A stretch of DNA of 64,000 nt, taken from contig NC_054878.1 in assembly GCF_018320785.1 (NCBI RefSeq), positions 30,765,523-30,829,522 of the forward strand. The letters run 5' to 3'. Positions within the stretch are counted from its first letter, which is position 1; each line of letters opens with the position of its first letter. This document shows, in pieces, positions 1-12,401 of the stretch. The notes beneath the pieces were generated by a model. The model was not told the origin of the DNA. It worked only from the letters and a program-made list of their open reading frames with translations, and did no database searches. Origin of the DNA: Cheilinus undulatus (taxonomy: Eukaryota > Chordata > Actinopteri > Labriformes > Labridae). The translations under genes and the position numbers were made by a program.

Positions 1-1369
1 TTATCATGCTTGGATAGGTTAAAGCTTATGATCTTTGTAGTCTACTGCAGCATTAAAAATAAAAAAAAACCCTAATAAGGCAAACAATGAAATGAAAATG
101 TTTAAAAGGGATAAAATAAAATTCAATCAAAATACAAGTGAACTTCAAAGAGACCCCCTCCTATCTCCTCCATCTCTTCCCAGCATTTGGTGGTCAAAGG
201 GGTGGTAAACCCATAGAATGTATTAATAGGGAAAGAAATGTACCACTCATATACTGATGCAGCCGTGGAGGTCTTTACCTGCCGTCCAAGGCTATCAGCG
301 CTCAGAAGGTGTGGAATCTGACAGGGCAATAACTCACAACCATCTACTGTAGCTCACATGGAACTGTTAACAGAAAAACCTAAGAAGGCCCGGCCAAAAA
401 AGTGGGCGATCAATCACCACTCTCTTCTTTTATCTGGTTTAGCTAAGAGGAAAGCCAGATAAACACTCTCTGGTACCATTTCTCCAAGGTCAATCCCTGT
501 GTGACACCAAAGCCTTGCTCGGAGATCCACCAGACACAGAGGTGAGAGAGGGAGAAACAAAGAGACATGGCAGGGGAAAAGAAGAAGATAGATAGATTGA
601 GAGATCCAGGACCAAAACATAAATGTTTAAGTTCAGGAGCCAAGTGGGGAGTGTACTTCCCAGAGCCTCGCTGCGGCAGATCAATCATGCTAATATCAGA
701 CCGTCATGGGAGGAATGTCAACAGCGCTCACCTCTAACCCCATGTGTGAAGGCATTACAGTGGAGCGGTGACCCCCTGATTCTCCTCGCAGCGACCTCCA
801 GGCAGCCCCACTCTAATGGAGATTTTATGGATGGTGTTCCACTTTATAGAGACTCTGGGTTTGACTGAGCAGCTCTGGGAACCAGATGTGTTATATGAGC
901 AGAAGTGAGCCAATTACTTGAGACACTTTTCTCAGGTACTGGCACTGATATGTCAATTAAACTTCACTCCAGGAAGAAGAGGGGGACTAATGTGAAAAAA
1001 ATCAAAGCTTGTCTCCATATAGGACTGAATACAGATTGATGCCAATAAAGTTGCTGACTGGACTGCATTGATCTGTAATGTTTTTGTTATAAATAACAAA
1101 ATTAAACATCATCTTTCCTTACATTTTAGACAAATGTCATGTAGCTTATGGTCTTTGATTTAAAAAAAAAAGTCATTGCACCATTGCAAGCAGCCTTTCT
1201 AACATCAAAGGTGACATATCACACCCCTTTCCAAGCTTTGAATAGTCCCCAGCTTTAAATAGTGTTCTAAATAAAAAGCCTGTCCCCAACTTTGGACAAA
1301 ATGCAGCATGGATCAAGCAATAAGGGAGGTGATGTACCCTGTGTGGCCAAGATCTTAAAGTCCTTGGTT
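1..1369. other. non-coding stretch, no gene recognised
   Basis: No open frame has family features. It holds short purine runs (about 540-600) and a moderately GC-rich block (about 620-870), which may be unique sequence. Confidence 0.5.
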
Positions 1370-1392
1370 AAAAAAAAAAAAAAAAAAAAAAA
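1370..1392. repeat. poly(A) run, 23 A
   Basis: Uninterrupted A run that abuts the start of the repeat at 1393. Confidence 0.95.
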
Positions 1393-1605
1393 GGTATTTT
1401 AGGTTCGTTGTATGACAGGCTACTGTGTTATGAACCACCACGCCAAATTTCAATCATGAAAAACATCTCTAAGTTTTATGAAATTACGCTTCCAAATCAT
1501 GAAAAATTAGGCACTGTTATTGAATGATGTGGGCGTGTCGGTTGAATGAGCTGAAGCCACGCCCACTCATGAGAAATATGATCTTCAATTTTTTTTAAAA
1601 GACTG
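1393..1605 (-). mobile_element. fragment of the TTAA-flanked element family (copy A)
   Basis: About 200 bp matches the reverse complement of 50437-50650, including TTGTATGACAGG, TGTTATGAACC and GAGCTGAAGCCACGCCCACT. The terminal repeat is missing and replaced by the adjacent poly(A). Confidence 0.75.
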
Positions 1606-2500
1606 GAGGAATCATCTATGCTGCTGTGTTACAAATGAAGCCTAGCGTTAGTTCATGCAGGACACAGCAGTCATACTCTCAGCCAGCTGATCCTAATTAT
1701 GCCTCTTAATTATGTCTAACATACATATACTTACTTCTCACTTATCCCTGCAAACTGGTGAGGCTGGGTTGATTAATTCTGATGCACCACGCTGCTGCTG
1801 CTGCTGTTGGCAAAGCTTAACCTCCTCCATCCTAGTCTCTTGTTGCACCCTCATATTCAGATTCATGGTACTATGGATTAATTGCTTCTGAACTAATTTT
1901 ATTGTATTCAGTACACATTGTTATAAATGTATTGGCGGTTTCTAGCCATGTACTGCCTGGAAAGTCAAAGCATGCTGGGAGCAACCCAGGGAGCATCTTT
2001 TGATTGGAGCTTTCTCCACCAAGTAAAACTGTATATCCTTTTCGTAATAATGAGTGTTCCTGACTGAACTCTCGTTTTTAAGCCACCAGAGTAACAACCA
2101 CAGTTATGTCATGGCAGGCAGACAGTTTAGAGCTAAAAAAAACCTCCATTTCATTTTCTCATCCTGTATTTAACTCTTCAGGTATTCCTTTTTGTCTCAT
2201 TTTCTAAGATATGTGAAGTTATGTCTCTCTCCTGTTTACAAGACGTCTTTGTTGTCAAGTTGCTGATGAAAAAAAAAACCTCATTTTCCTGATGTTGCTA
2301 TTTAAAATAAGTCTTCAATGCTGATTAGCATTGGAGGCTTTTATTGTGACAGACTTTTAGAACATGTATATCATCAGATACTTTACTAAACTTTAGCATC
2401 CCTATACTGACAGACAGGAGGGATTGAACTGTGGCTAGTTTGAGAGAGACAGGGAGTGGCATATATGACCATTCTAAAGTAAACATTTAAATAACAAACA
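1606..2500. other. non-coding stretch with a short GCT repeat
   Basis: Holds a five-unit GCT run near 1790-1805. I see nothing else. Confidence 0.4.
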
Positions 2501-2729
2501 GGGGCTTCACGGCGCTGTTGCCTCACAGCAAGAAGGTCCTTGGTTCGCCTCCTGGTCAGGGCCTTTCTGTGCGGAGTTTGCATGTTCTCCTCGTGCATGC
2601 ATGGGTCCTCTCCAGGTACTCCAGCTTCCTCCCACCACCAAAAACATGCTCATTAGGTTAATTGGTAACTCCAAATTGGCCGTAGGTGTGAATGTGAGAG
2701 TGTTTGGTTGTCTGTCTCTATATGTGCAG
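2501..2729 (+). mobile_element. tRNA-derived SINE-like retroposon of a common teleost type
   Basis: The head has a degenerate pol III B box (GGTTCGCCTCC near 2541). The body holds GGAGTTTGCATGTTCTCC, CTCCAGCTTCCTCCCACC and GGTTAATTGGTAACTCCAAA, phrases typical of a very abundant fish retroposon. It joins a Tc1 relic directly at about 2725. Confidence 0.75.
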
Positions 2730-3277
2730 AGTCTCTCCCATCTCAGCTGTTGAAGCTTGTAACTCCTTCAGAGTAGTCACAGGTGCCTTGGTGGTCTCAC
2801 TAGTCTCCCCTTTGTACGGTCACTCACATGAAGATCAAGGCAGATTTACACATGCCATATTCCTTCCATTTCTTAAGGATGGATTTAACTGAACTCAGAG
2901 GTTTCAGTGCCTTAGAAGTTTTTGGTATCCATCCCCTGACCTATACTTTTCAACAACCTTTTCTCTGAGTTGCTTGGAGTGTTCTTTTGTCTTCATGGTG
3001 TAATGGTAGCCATGAATACTGATCAACCTGTGACTGGACCTTCCAGACACAGGTGTCTTTATACTACAGTCATTTGAGACACGTTTCACAGATTGTGAGA
3101 CTAGCACCAGTTGGCTGAACCACTGTTGAATCAGGTCCGTCACTTTAAAAGGGGTGAATATCAAAGCAGTCACTTATTTTACATTACATATTTTTATTCA
3201 ATTGACATTAGTTTGTAGAAATCTGTTGTCAAGTATTAAACATCCAAGGGGGTGAATACTTCTTATAGGCAGTGTAC
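2722..3277 (-). mobile_element. Tc1-like transposon relic, 5' end and truncated transposase
   Basis: On the minus strand the terminal repeat at about 3277-3240 contains GAAGTATTCACCCCCTTGGA. A decayed transposase start follows, including MKTKEHSKQLREKVVEKY, then helix-turn-helix region remnants down to about 2722. The 3' half is lost. It belongs to the same family as 53190-53998. Confidence 0.88.
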
Positions 3278-3319
3278 GTTACTGCTGTAGCAACATACTG
3301 CATCTGTATTGGTTTATAT

Positions 3320-3445
3320 TAGGGGTGTGAATCTCTCCTCAAGATGATTCGATTCAAATCTCAATTCACAGACAATAATTCGATTCACTCTGACCGCTGA
3401 CGTTAAGATCGGTTAACCGATCCATATTGGATTATCTTTACACCT
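3320..3445. mobile_element. MITE-like fragment
   Basis: Begins AGGGGTGTGAATCTCTCC, followed by several GATTCGATTC-type words, a terminal motif seen in many fish MITEs. The far end was not found. Confidence 0.4.
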
Positions 3446-3554
3446 GTAGTTTATATCATAATAATCCTTAGCCTATTTTCTCTACAGGGAGACACAAACC
3501 AAGAGGGGAAAAAATGCATTTTTCAAATTTAGCCATCTTGTGATGACGTTCCAA

Positions 3555-3720
3555 GAACCAAAAAAAAAAAAAAGACAAAGTGCGAGAGAGAGAAAGAGAG
3601 ATAAAAATGTGAGACAGTGAAAGGAATGATGGAGCAAGAATGATAGAGTTAGCGCAGAAAGAAAGCGAGAGAGATAAAAGGACAAGAAAGAGAGGCAGAA
3701 AAAGAGACGAGAGATCAAGT
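3555..3720. repeat. polypurine (GA-rich) tract
   Basis: About 165 bases of nearly pure A/G on the plus strand. It explains the Ser/Leu/Phe-rich open frames on the minus strand. A short CT run follows at 3860-3890. Confidence 0.8.
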
Positions 3721-4834
3721 GTCAGGTCCACTGTGGTCCATTTTGCCCGGAGACAGCTGCAGCCACAACTGACAAATCCAGAGGGGCCCCTGCTTCTATA
3801 GGCACCGGGGAAAGCACCGGGAATTATCCAACGTCTCAGCTCGGCTCCTTGGGGAATCTCTCTCTCTCTCTATTTCTCTCTCTTTAGTAAGAAGGGAGGA
3901 GGAGGAGAGGGTCACGGCCAGTTCCACTTCCAGCGCCTCCTCTGATAGCCTCCTTTGACATGCCTCCCCTGCCTTGCAGTCTTAAAACTGGGCAAAAAAA
4001 TCCTCAAGATTCAGGGGGCACAAACCTCTCCCACCCTGCCTTACTTCCACTTCTTCCTCTACACGTCCTCTCATAATGATTTGTGCATTAGTGTGCGTTT
4101 GTGTTTTAAAGGGCAAGGAAGCAGTGGTGGGGGCAAGTGTGAACAGCTGTGATGTATTGTCGTCTGGGGCATGATGATATACCCATGTCATTAGGGGCTG
4201 GATGTTGTGTATGAGTACGTGTGTTAAGGTAGGTTTTAAAACAAGCTAGTCACAGTTCAAAGGAGGCCAACACTTCTACCTGCTGTGCCAGTAAAGAGGT
4301 GAATAAACTGGACTGAATGCAGAGCAAGAAAAAACACAAAACCTGGTTACGGATATTAGAAAGAAAATGGGGCTATCAGGTAAAAGTGTGCTAGAGGAGG
4401 CTGGGGGGGCAGTAGCTAGAAGGGTGAGAAAAAGGTAGACGGAGGGTTTTTTTTTGATGTTCTGTGAGGGAGTGCAGCAGGGGAGCGCATCGTAATGTAT
4501 CTATTGAAGTTCAGGCCTCTGTGTTTGATACACTACATCTGTACCCCATTTCCCTCTTTTCCCCCAGCTGTGCACCCTCACGTGTACAGGAACAATAAGA
4601 CCCGGGACCATAAATTCCCTCACTCCCTCTTTTCCCCTACATCCATCTCAGTTAGCACCCGTGTTCATCTCTTTTAACCCTCGACACTCAAACAGCCTCC
4701 TTTTTACAGTTCGTTTTAGCTGTTTTCATAAATGCGCTCCTGAAAATTTCAGAAAATTAGAGGCAGGCTTCCCCTGAAGTCTTCCTGACTTTTCTGTTTG
4801 CATGTTGCTCAAAGTGAAGACTTGAGGTGCTTTT
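3721..4834. other. non-coding stretch, nothing recognised
   Basis: Mixed-composition sequence with short C/T-rich patches and no convincing exon or repeat. Confidence 0.4.
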
Positions 4835-4963
4835 TGACTTTCCCCAGGAACTAGGAACCCTTTGAGGAACTCTGTACTTTTCAACTGCAGGAACCAGGGT
4901 CTAAATTTAGTTCTGATGTAGAAAATATACCTCTTAAAAAGGCCCTGCTTAGGAACTGAAGTT

Positions 4964-5244
4964 CAGACCTCTACAATGGAGCGATCTCAACCATGGGGCA
5001 GGAAGTGATTACCAAAGCTGGTACCAGAATGGTATACTGAATGACGTATATTTTCCGATCACTGTCAGAGGTTACAGTTAAGTGGCTATCTTTTCACAAC
5101 AGCAGAATTTTATGAATAAAAATTGAAAATTTACTGAGGGGGATACATTTCAATACAACACACCACAAACTAAGGAAAAACCCAACAAGGACTCGTACTT
5201 CACTTCCTGCCCCACCATAGAGGTCGCCCCATTGTTGAGGTCTG
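4964..5244. mobile_element. MITE with about 45-bp imperfect terminal inverted repeats
   Basis: The left end CAGACCTCTACAATGG and inner TGGGGCAGGAAGTGA are mirrored by TCACTTCCTGCCCCA and CCATTGTTGAGGTCTG at the right. There are no internal genes. No target duplication was evident. Confidence 0.65.
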
Positions 5245-5555
5245 CAACAGATGAGCCCAAAACGCCCCACCATAGAGGTCTGCTGTCAGATGCCTCTCAT
5301 TTGTTCTGCAGCCCCTCTAACGTCTGTACATTTTCCAGTAAAATTTCTCCCCATTTAGAGACACATCCACTGAGAGTAAAAGCGTTACAGAAGTCATTGG
5401 CACAGTGAAGCGTATCCCTAAGGCCAGAATGACATAGTCTAAAAATGGTGTCCTCGAAGAATAACTGAAGTTTTATAAAATTATATCATACAATCATTGA
5501 TTATAATGACCTTGTAATGGATTTGAGCTTGCATAGTGCTATCTGGCTACTTACT

Positions 5556-5826
5556 GCAGGTCACACCTACCCATTCATACCCATTCACTCCACATTCACA
5601 CACTGATGGCAAAGGCTACCCAGTAGAGGGACCGTCACTATTAACAAATCCCATTCATAAGCATCCGAATACATTTACACACTACTGACACACTAGTGGG
5701 AGCATTTTGGGGTTAAGTGTCTTGCCAAAAACACATCAGCATGTGGCTGCAGGAGCAGGGAATCGAACTACTGACGGTTGATATGCAGCCAACTCTGACT
5801 GCTGGGCCACAGTTGTCTGTCTCCCA
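5556..5826 (-). mobile_element. tRNA-derived SINE, minus strand
   Basis: Reading the minus strand, an A-box-like GGCCCAGCAGTCAGAG (near 5809) is followed by the B box GTAGTTCGATTCCC (5771-5758). The body then holds AAGACACTTAACCCC-like and ATGGGTATGAATGGGT words common in fish SINEs. Confidence 0.7.
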
Positions 5827-6320
5827 GCCCGGATCCTTTGTTACAGTTGATCCAAAAATGATTAAAATAGGTGTAAATAGTTGCAAAAAAATCACTAGAA
5901 TTAAACTACAAATTTAGTTTAGCCAAAAAATCAGATAATCACATTTAGTCTATTTAACATTAGATCCGTGGTATCTAAATGTGTTTGAGTAATCATCTGA
6001 TGTAATGTAACCCAATTGATCTAATGTTTTTCTTGAAACCTGGCTGTGAGGACGCCTCATTCTTCCAAGACTTCAGATCCCGGTGGAAACACGCACAACA
6101 ATTGGTCACGATAACCTTCAAGTTCCTTGAAAAAAAGGTCCCTCTAAGGAACTTTTAAACCCAATTCAGACCAAAACTTTGCAATCAGACAAGCTGAAAC
6201 TTGCAACTTCTTGCAGCAGGCCACTCAGTAACATTCTGAACTCCTGCCAGTTCACACCACTGAGAACGGAAGGAGATGCTGCATTGTTTCCATGACAACA
6301 ACTCTCATGGTCACTCACTT

Positions 6321-7151
6321 TAAGGTGGCTTTCACACTAGGGGCCCGGTCCCAGATCCGAGTGCACTTGAGCCCAAAGTCCGGTTCATTTGGGTAGTGTG
6401 AATGCAAACGAAATGCGCCCGGGCACAGTTCAGGTGCAGTTCGTTCGCACCGGGCCCACTTGGGGAGGTGGTCTCCAGCGCAATTCAAGTGGACTCTGGC
6501 ACGGTTCAGATGAGATGTGAATGCACCTGCACTCATATACGGGACAGAGCTTTGAATCAGCTTTATGACATCATCATAAAAGCTAAACTTCTCTCAACAG
6601 CATGGCAGTTTGTTCACATTTTTCCTCAATAAAGGATGGAAATCATCAGAATCCATTCAATAAACAGTCTGTTGTGACTCACCTTACAGATGAACAGAAG
6701 TTGGAATCAGTGAGCGGAGGTGCAAAGGCAATAAAAAGTCTCCTGTCACCTAAAAATCACTGTATCTGTGCAGCGCGAGCCCATTTAAACCTCTGAGCTG
6801 CACGTAGATGTGCAGATACGAAGAGCGAAGTTGCTGGCATCTTAAAAGTGATCTTAAATCATCAATGGCTGCAGGATGGACTTTTTGCCGGGTCAAAACA
6901 AAAACAATCTTCACTCAGGTCATGACCCCAGTGGTTGCCATGGTAGCTTCTTCTTCTTTTTCCTCCTTTGCGGGGTTGTAAACCAGCTATGCCCATACCG
7001 CCACCTGCCATTTCAGACTGAGTAAATACTCAAGTGGGCCCGAGCACGGATCGATGTTGCTGGTGTAATAGCAAGCCGGGGGGGATGGGGGAGAGGGAGG
7101 AATCATGCCACGGTGCAGTTCGAAACAACTGGGCCAAAATTTGAAAGCTCC
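6321..7151. mobile_element. MITE-like element with GGCCCGGT-rich ends
   Basis: The left end AGGTGGCTTTCACACTAGGG resembles the inverted right end AGGGAGCTTTCAAATTTTGG. The sub-terminal region repeats GGGCCCG and CAGTTCGTTCGCACCGGGCC-like words. No transposase frame was found. Confidence 0.6.
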
Positions 7152-7429
7152 CTATTTGATTTATTTATGAAGTTACTGCACAATTAATCTGACGACGGTG
7201 CTGCACATTTATTGTTTTTCATGTGTTTTTGTCATCAAGATTACGTGATTACGTGTAATTCACTAAACCTTCCTTTTATCAACATCATAGCATGGCAACA
7301 AAATTTTATTTCAAATACCTTTTCAAAGACAGACTCAGCTCCCATGACCTTAAATTTCGAATGGATTAGTTCAATAAGCGTATGTGTCCTGCTAACGAGC
7401 ACAACTGGAAAAAGATAAACACATCTTTA

Positions 7430-7430
<1 letters not shown>

Positions 7431-7456
<26 letters not shown>
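7431..7456. repeat. poly(T) run, 26 T
   Basis: Uninterrupted T run 25-30 bp before the repeat at 7482, possibly a retroposon tail in minus orientation. Confidence 0.9.
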
Positions 7457-7460
<4 letters not shown>

Positions 7461-7481
7461 GACTGATTTAAGCATTTTTGT

Positions 7482-7735
7482 GTTTATTACCTCTGCCAAG
7501 GAGGTTATGTGATCGGCAGGGTTTGTTAGTTAGTTAGTTTGTTTGTTAGCAACATAACTTCAAAAAGTTATGGACGGATTTTGATGAAATTTTCAGGAAA
7601 TGTCAGAAATGGCATAAGGAAGAACTGATTAGATTTTTGGAGCGATCCAGATCACCGTCTGGATCCAGGAATTTTTAATGGATTCTTTACTATTGGGAGA
7701 TAGGCTAATGGCGGAGGTCTGCGCTTTCCGAGTGC
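7482..7735. mobile_element. interspersed repeat with the CTCTGCCAAGGAGGTTATGT module
   Basis: Contains CTCTGCCAAGGAGGTTATGT, a TTAGTTAGTTTGTTTGTTAG run, AAAAAGTTATGGACGGATTT and GATGAAATTTTCAGGAAATG, a word order I recognise as a repeat found in many aquatic animals. The class is uncertain. Confidence 0.6.
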
Positions 7736-8529
7736 TTTTCTAGTTTGTGCTGTGAAATTTTGCTGCCATGCTTCGATGGTGATGACAAGAGATAATCATG
7801 ATGATTGATGAAAAAAGAAATATGTAATCATTTCTAAAATTAAAAGCATGACTTTATTCATCAAAATTGGCATTTATAGCCTTTCGAGACGAGATTTGTA
7901 TATCCTTTTCTTGACAAGCTGAATCCCAGGCGACTACATCAGAGGGCTTGATTCTTGCTGCAATGTCTCGATTCAGACTGCCATGATCCTTGCCAGTGAA
8001 GTTCATATGTACCAAGACTAGAATGTGAAAATGGCAGGGAAAGCAGTAAGGCTGATGCCATGGTGTAGTTTGCCTTTACACTAGTGCTATGTATAACTGA
8101 TTTATACTATCAGGCAGACAGGACCCATTTTGGTAGTTTCATAATACTGTATGCATGAGGATCACATGCTTGCATATTGGTCACAGCATTTAAATGTCAT
8201 CGCTACCAACCGCTTCTCCCTTGAGATTAATTATCTTAATTATTTCCTGTTTAAATTCTCATTGGCTCACCCCAATTTTCTGTTTGATTTTTACTACGGG
8301 GCTTGCCAGAATGATTCTGGGTAAAGTCAGGATGACTATTTTGTCCATTTGTGCTCATACATTTGGCTCACCAAAAAAATTTCCTCTGCTTTTTTTAGGA
8401 GTTTGTGAATGTGTGAAATATGTGTAAATGCTTTAGTGAAACAAGGGGAATTATCCTGCATTTCTTCTAAAAATCAGATCATTAAGGTTTGGCATATACT
8501 GTATTCTTGTCTAATGTAATGAAATGCCC
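7736..8529. other. non-coding stretch, nothing recognised
   Basis: AT-rich, with no family-like open frame and no repeat I could place. Confidence 0.35.
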
Positions 8530-8574
8530 ATGTTGTTAAATCTGATGTCTGCTCCAGATTGCTGACTCGGCTGC

Positions 8575-8865
8575 AGCTCCTCTTCCCAGCCTCTGCCCCA
8601 TAAAAATGTTGAATTAATTGATTTCCCGTCGGCAAGAGGGGTCATGTCTTCTGCTCTGGTTTCCCATCTCCTCTCCCCCTCACTCAACGTGTCACCCCCT
8701 TACTCGAATCAGCCGCCGCTCTCTGCTATGCAAGTGGGTGGAAGTATCAGTTGGCCCTCGTCAGGTCCGCTGGGGTCCGGGTGCGCGGTAAATGAAATAT
8801 GGTAGCTGTCGCATTAGGAAATCCATTGAAGTTAATTAGGGCCGGTGTTCTCTGCGGAGCCACAT
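8575..8865. other. candidate conserved non-coding block
   Basis: Unlike its flanks it is repeat-free, balanced in composition and contains homeodomain-type TTAATTA sites (near 8612 and 8835). Conservation is inferred from texture only. Confidence 0.25.
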
Positions 8866-9744
8866 CTGCTGCTGTTTAGGCGCCAACAGCTCCCTCCCCT
8901 CGTCCAGTCCAGACGCTGCTACGGGGACTGTGGAGGGAGGGGGTTGATACATACAGATGGGGAAACTGGACCTGGGGTATTGAGTGGTACTGGCCAGCGG
9001 TTGTCTGGGGGTAGAGTGGCGAGGAAGCTGAGTGGATCAGAGGTCGTGACCTCCAGGTAATTCATAATGGTGGCTGGACTGAGCATCGAGTAATAGATAC
9101 GACACTGTTATCGAGGCTATCAGCTGGCTAAGCTGCTGTTAAAACCAGCCAGTCTCCACCCACATGCTAGAACAACAAATGATATCGACTAGCCAAGTGA
9201 GACCACAGCTCACCTTTCAATCTTACTTACATTGTTGTCTTTACAGTTGTTATAGCAAGTATAAGGCACTTTTAATCATACCGCTATAAATTTATATTCT
9301 TTTTGTTGCGTTCAACTCCTCCTCTCCCCCATCTACTTTCTCTGTAATTGTTTATCTTTAACTTTTTCTTTCCTTATGTTTCTACCTCTGTCAAACTTTA
9401 TCATGGCAGAGGGCTGTCCAACATCTGATCTGACTCTGCTCGTGGTTTCTCCCTCTTTAAATGTACTTTTTTGTCATTGTTGCTAAATGCTTGCTAACAT
9501 TAGATTAATATTGGATCCCTATATACAATACTGTTGGAGGCAAACCTGTCCACAGAAATGTCTGGGCCCCTGAAAACCCCGGTGAATGGGTCCTCCCCAG
9601 TTGTGATTTATTGGTGATATCAGTGCATGTGTGTTGGATCTGTAGCATTGGTGCTAGCACCTTGGCTAACTGTGACTTCATTTTCTAGCTGAAAAGAATG
9701 TCAAACTGTTACGGGGTTCTGATGTTCAAGATATTTATTCATGA
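8866..9744. other. non-coding stretch, nothing recognised
   Basis: No exon or repeat could be supported. Confidence 0.35.
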
Positions 9745-10715
9745 CACTTTTAACCGCTTTTCATTATTGATTTTTGCCATATTTTTTCACTTGTAACCAA
9801 TTTTTGCCTCTTTTGAGGTATTTTTACCTCTTTAAGAAAGGTTTGGTTTTAACACGTTCACTATTTTTCCCACCCATTTTTTACCCTCTGGCTCAATTTG
9901 AAACTATGTTTTTCTACTATTTGCCCATTTTTTCCACTTTGAATCCATTTCTGCCACTTTTTTAGGTGCTTTTCAGCATTTTTTCCATCCCTTTTTTCCC
10001 TTCTTAGTCTGTAATTACCACCTTCAACAAATATTGTAAGCTTTTTGCCCCCCCCCCCTTTTTTTTATCACTTTAAGCTTAGTTTTGCTACTTTTTAACC
10101 CTTTTTCACCATTTTCTCACTCATTTTTGCCTTTCTTATCTCATGTTTACTGTTTTTACTTTAATTTTGCCTAATTTAACCTATTTTGACACTTTTACAC
10201 CCACTTTTGCCATTTTTAAAACTTTCATCTTTATTTTTCCACCCCTTTTAATTTCTTAACTCGTGTTTATCATTTTAACCAATTTTGCCCAGTTGCCATT
10301 TTAAGCAGTTTCTCTTCTTTTAAACCCATTTCTTAATTATTCCTACCAATTTTCAGCCCTATTTGCCTTTGCCTTGAACCATATTTGATTCTTTTATCCA
10401 ATTTTTGCATCTTTTAGCCTAATTTACCACTTTGAAACCAAGTTTTCCACTTTTTGCTGATTTTTGTCACCTTTGACCAATTCCGCCAATTTTTACATGC
10501 TTCTCAGCATTTTTCCACCATATTTTGATTTTTTTACCCCATGTTTAACACTTTTAACCAAATTTTGCTACTTTTTAACCTTATTTCACAATTTCCCACC
10601 CATTTTGCCCATTTTTCCCTTTCGTAACACATATTTGCTGTTTTTACCCAATTTCTGCCACTTTTAACTGACTTTTTAACCCCTTTTTTAATCCATTTTT
10701 GCCACTTTTTGATTC
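9745..10715. repeat. T-rich degenerate minisatellite (about 20-bp unit)
   Basis: Recurring CACTTTTTAACCCATTTTTG and ACCAATTTTTGCC words with drift, nearly 1 kb long. Its reverse complement is the same motif as at 15410-15900 and 43970-44110. Confidence 0.85.
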
Positions 10716-11884
10716 TATCTGGATGTCTAATGAGTCAGTATCCATTTTTCATCCATAAGTTGGTTGATGGTCAAGTACAAGAAGTTAATGGAAACCAGTG
10801 GCACTGGTAGCCTGGTGGTTGATATGGGCCCTTCATAAGGGCTGTAGTGAATATCATTCTCAATTTCCAAGTCAATCCACTTTCCTCTCTCTCTCAAATA
10901 AAGGCACTAAGGCTGAAAATAAAATCTACAGAAGAATAAAATTGGCTTGTAATGGACTGTGAAACAGAGCTGAACAGCTCTGCACTGAGGGCTATTGCCA
11001 GGTAATGGAGTGTAATTCTGTGATGGCAGATCAGATAGAGCACTCAGAGCGCTGTATGAGGCTTAACCGTATGCTGGAGGATCTACGGCCCGCTCACCAG
11101 CTGACTTACATCATCAGGTGCTAAGGCCGAAACGATAACGACAACCAAACAATGAAGACAGGACAAGTAAACCGAGTGTGACGGAGCTGACCACGACACC
11201 GACAGTAGTCACAGAACTCAAAGAGCAGCTTTTGTCAAAGAGTGACAGACGCAGCAGGGTCAAAAGTTTAATGACAGTGATTGTGTGACTGGGCAGAGTA
11301 TTGGCATGTGGACAAATGGTTCAGGGCTGCCATGAATAGCTGGTCACAGCTCTTTAAATCAGACAGTAGAGTTGGGCTGATGGATTTATCTGATTCAAAG
11401 AGTCAGGCAATGGCAAAGTAGAGTCTGCTGTCTGTAGGAGGGTTTGTTTTTGTATCAGACTCAGGTTAAATATTTGCTGATTAGTTTTACTTTCTGAGAG
11501 CTGGCCTGCTTGAAGTTCCAGATGGAGAAGGGTTTACAGTATCAGTACAATTCAACGAGTGTTTGGTAAAGCTGTCAGTCATGGAGCTGACATTATACCC
11601 TCTACTTTTTTTTTCATTGGAAAATAACATGAAATCAGGTTCCACAGTAATCATTTGTATTTGCAGAGATGATATAGGGTCTGCCTGTATGTTTCTTCAC
11701 CTTTCCTGCAGAGTTTGGCCACATTTTAATGTTTATGATATTTGGTTGTCATCGTCCTGTACTGAAAATATGGTTCATTTATTTGCCGTGTGTCAATTAA
11801 AATTTTGTTTTGACAACTTTTTAAAAAACTTTTAATTAATCATAATCAAGAGGTTTAGGGTAAATCACCTAGTATGTATTAGAT
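10716..11884. other. non-coding stretch, nothing recognised
   Basis: Includes a 90-codon plus-strand frame (11563-11835) with no family features, which I treat as chance. Confidence 0.35.
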
Positions 11885-12401
11885 AGTAGACCACTGAGTC
11901 CATAGTCCAGTGTCTGTGTGCTTAACACCGCTGCATCCGATGCTTGGCTTTGTGCTTGGTGATGTGAGGCTTCCATGCAGCCGCTTAGCCATAGCAACTC
12001 ATTCCATGAAACTCCTGCCACATAGTTTTAGAGCTTACATCAAACCCAGTGGATGTTCAGCGGCAGAATCAGCAGAGTTGGCGACATTTATGCACCTTAG
12101 CAGTCGTTGACCCCACTCTGGGTTTTTACGTGACCTTCCGCTTCGTGGCTGAGTTGCTGTTGTTCCTGAACTCTTCCACTTTCTAGTAATATCACTCACA
12201 GTTGACTGTGGAATATCCAGCAGCGATGAAATTTTATGAACTGTATTATTGCAAAGGTTGCATCTATCACTGTACCACGCTTGAAGTCACTGAGCTCTTC
12301 AGAATGACCTGTTTAGTATAAATGGAGACTGACAACAGATCTGATTGAAACATCTGAATTCAATATTTAACTGCTGTGGCCAAATACTTTTGTCTATATA
12401 G
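11885..12401 (-). mobile_element. Tc1-like relic, 5' end and transposase N-terminal half
   Basis: The terminal repeat at 12401-12380 reads CTATATAGACAAAAGTATTT on the minus strand. It is followed by decayed helix-turn-helix coding (for example GTGACTTCAAGCGTGGTACA and TTCCACAGTCAACTGTGAGT) and truncated at 11885. The same family as 58707-59434. Confidence 0.85.

Noticed and set aside
3468..3731. Leu/Ser/Phe-rich minus-strand frames resembling membrane proteins
   Set aside because: Produced by translating a polypurine tract.
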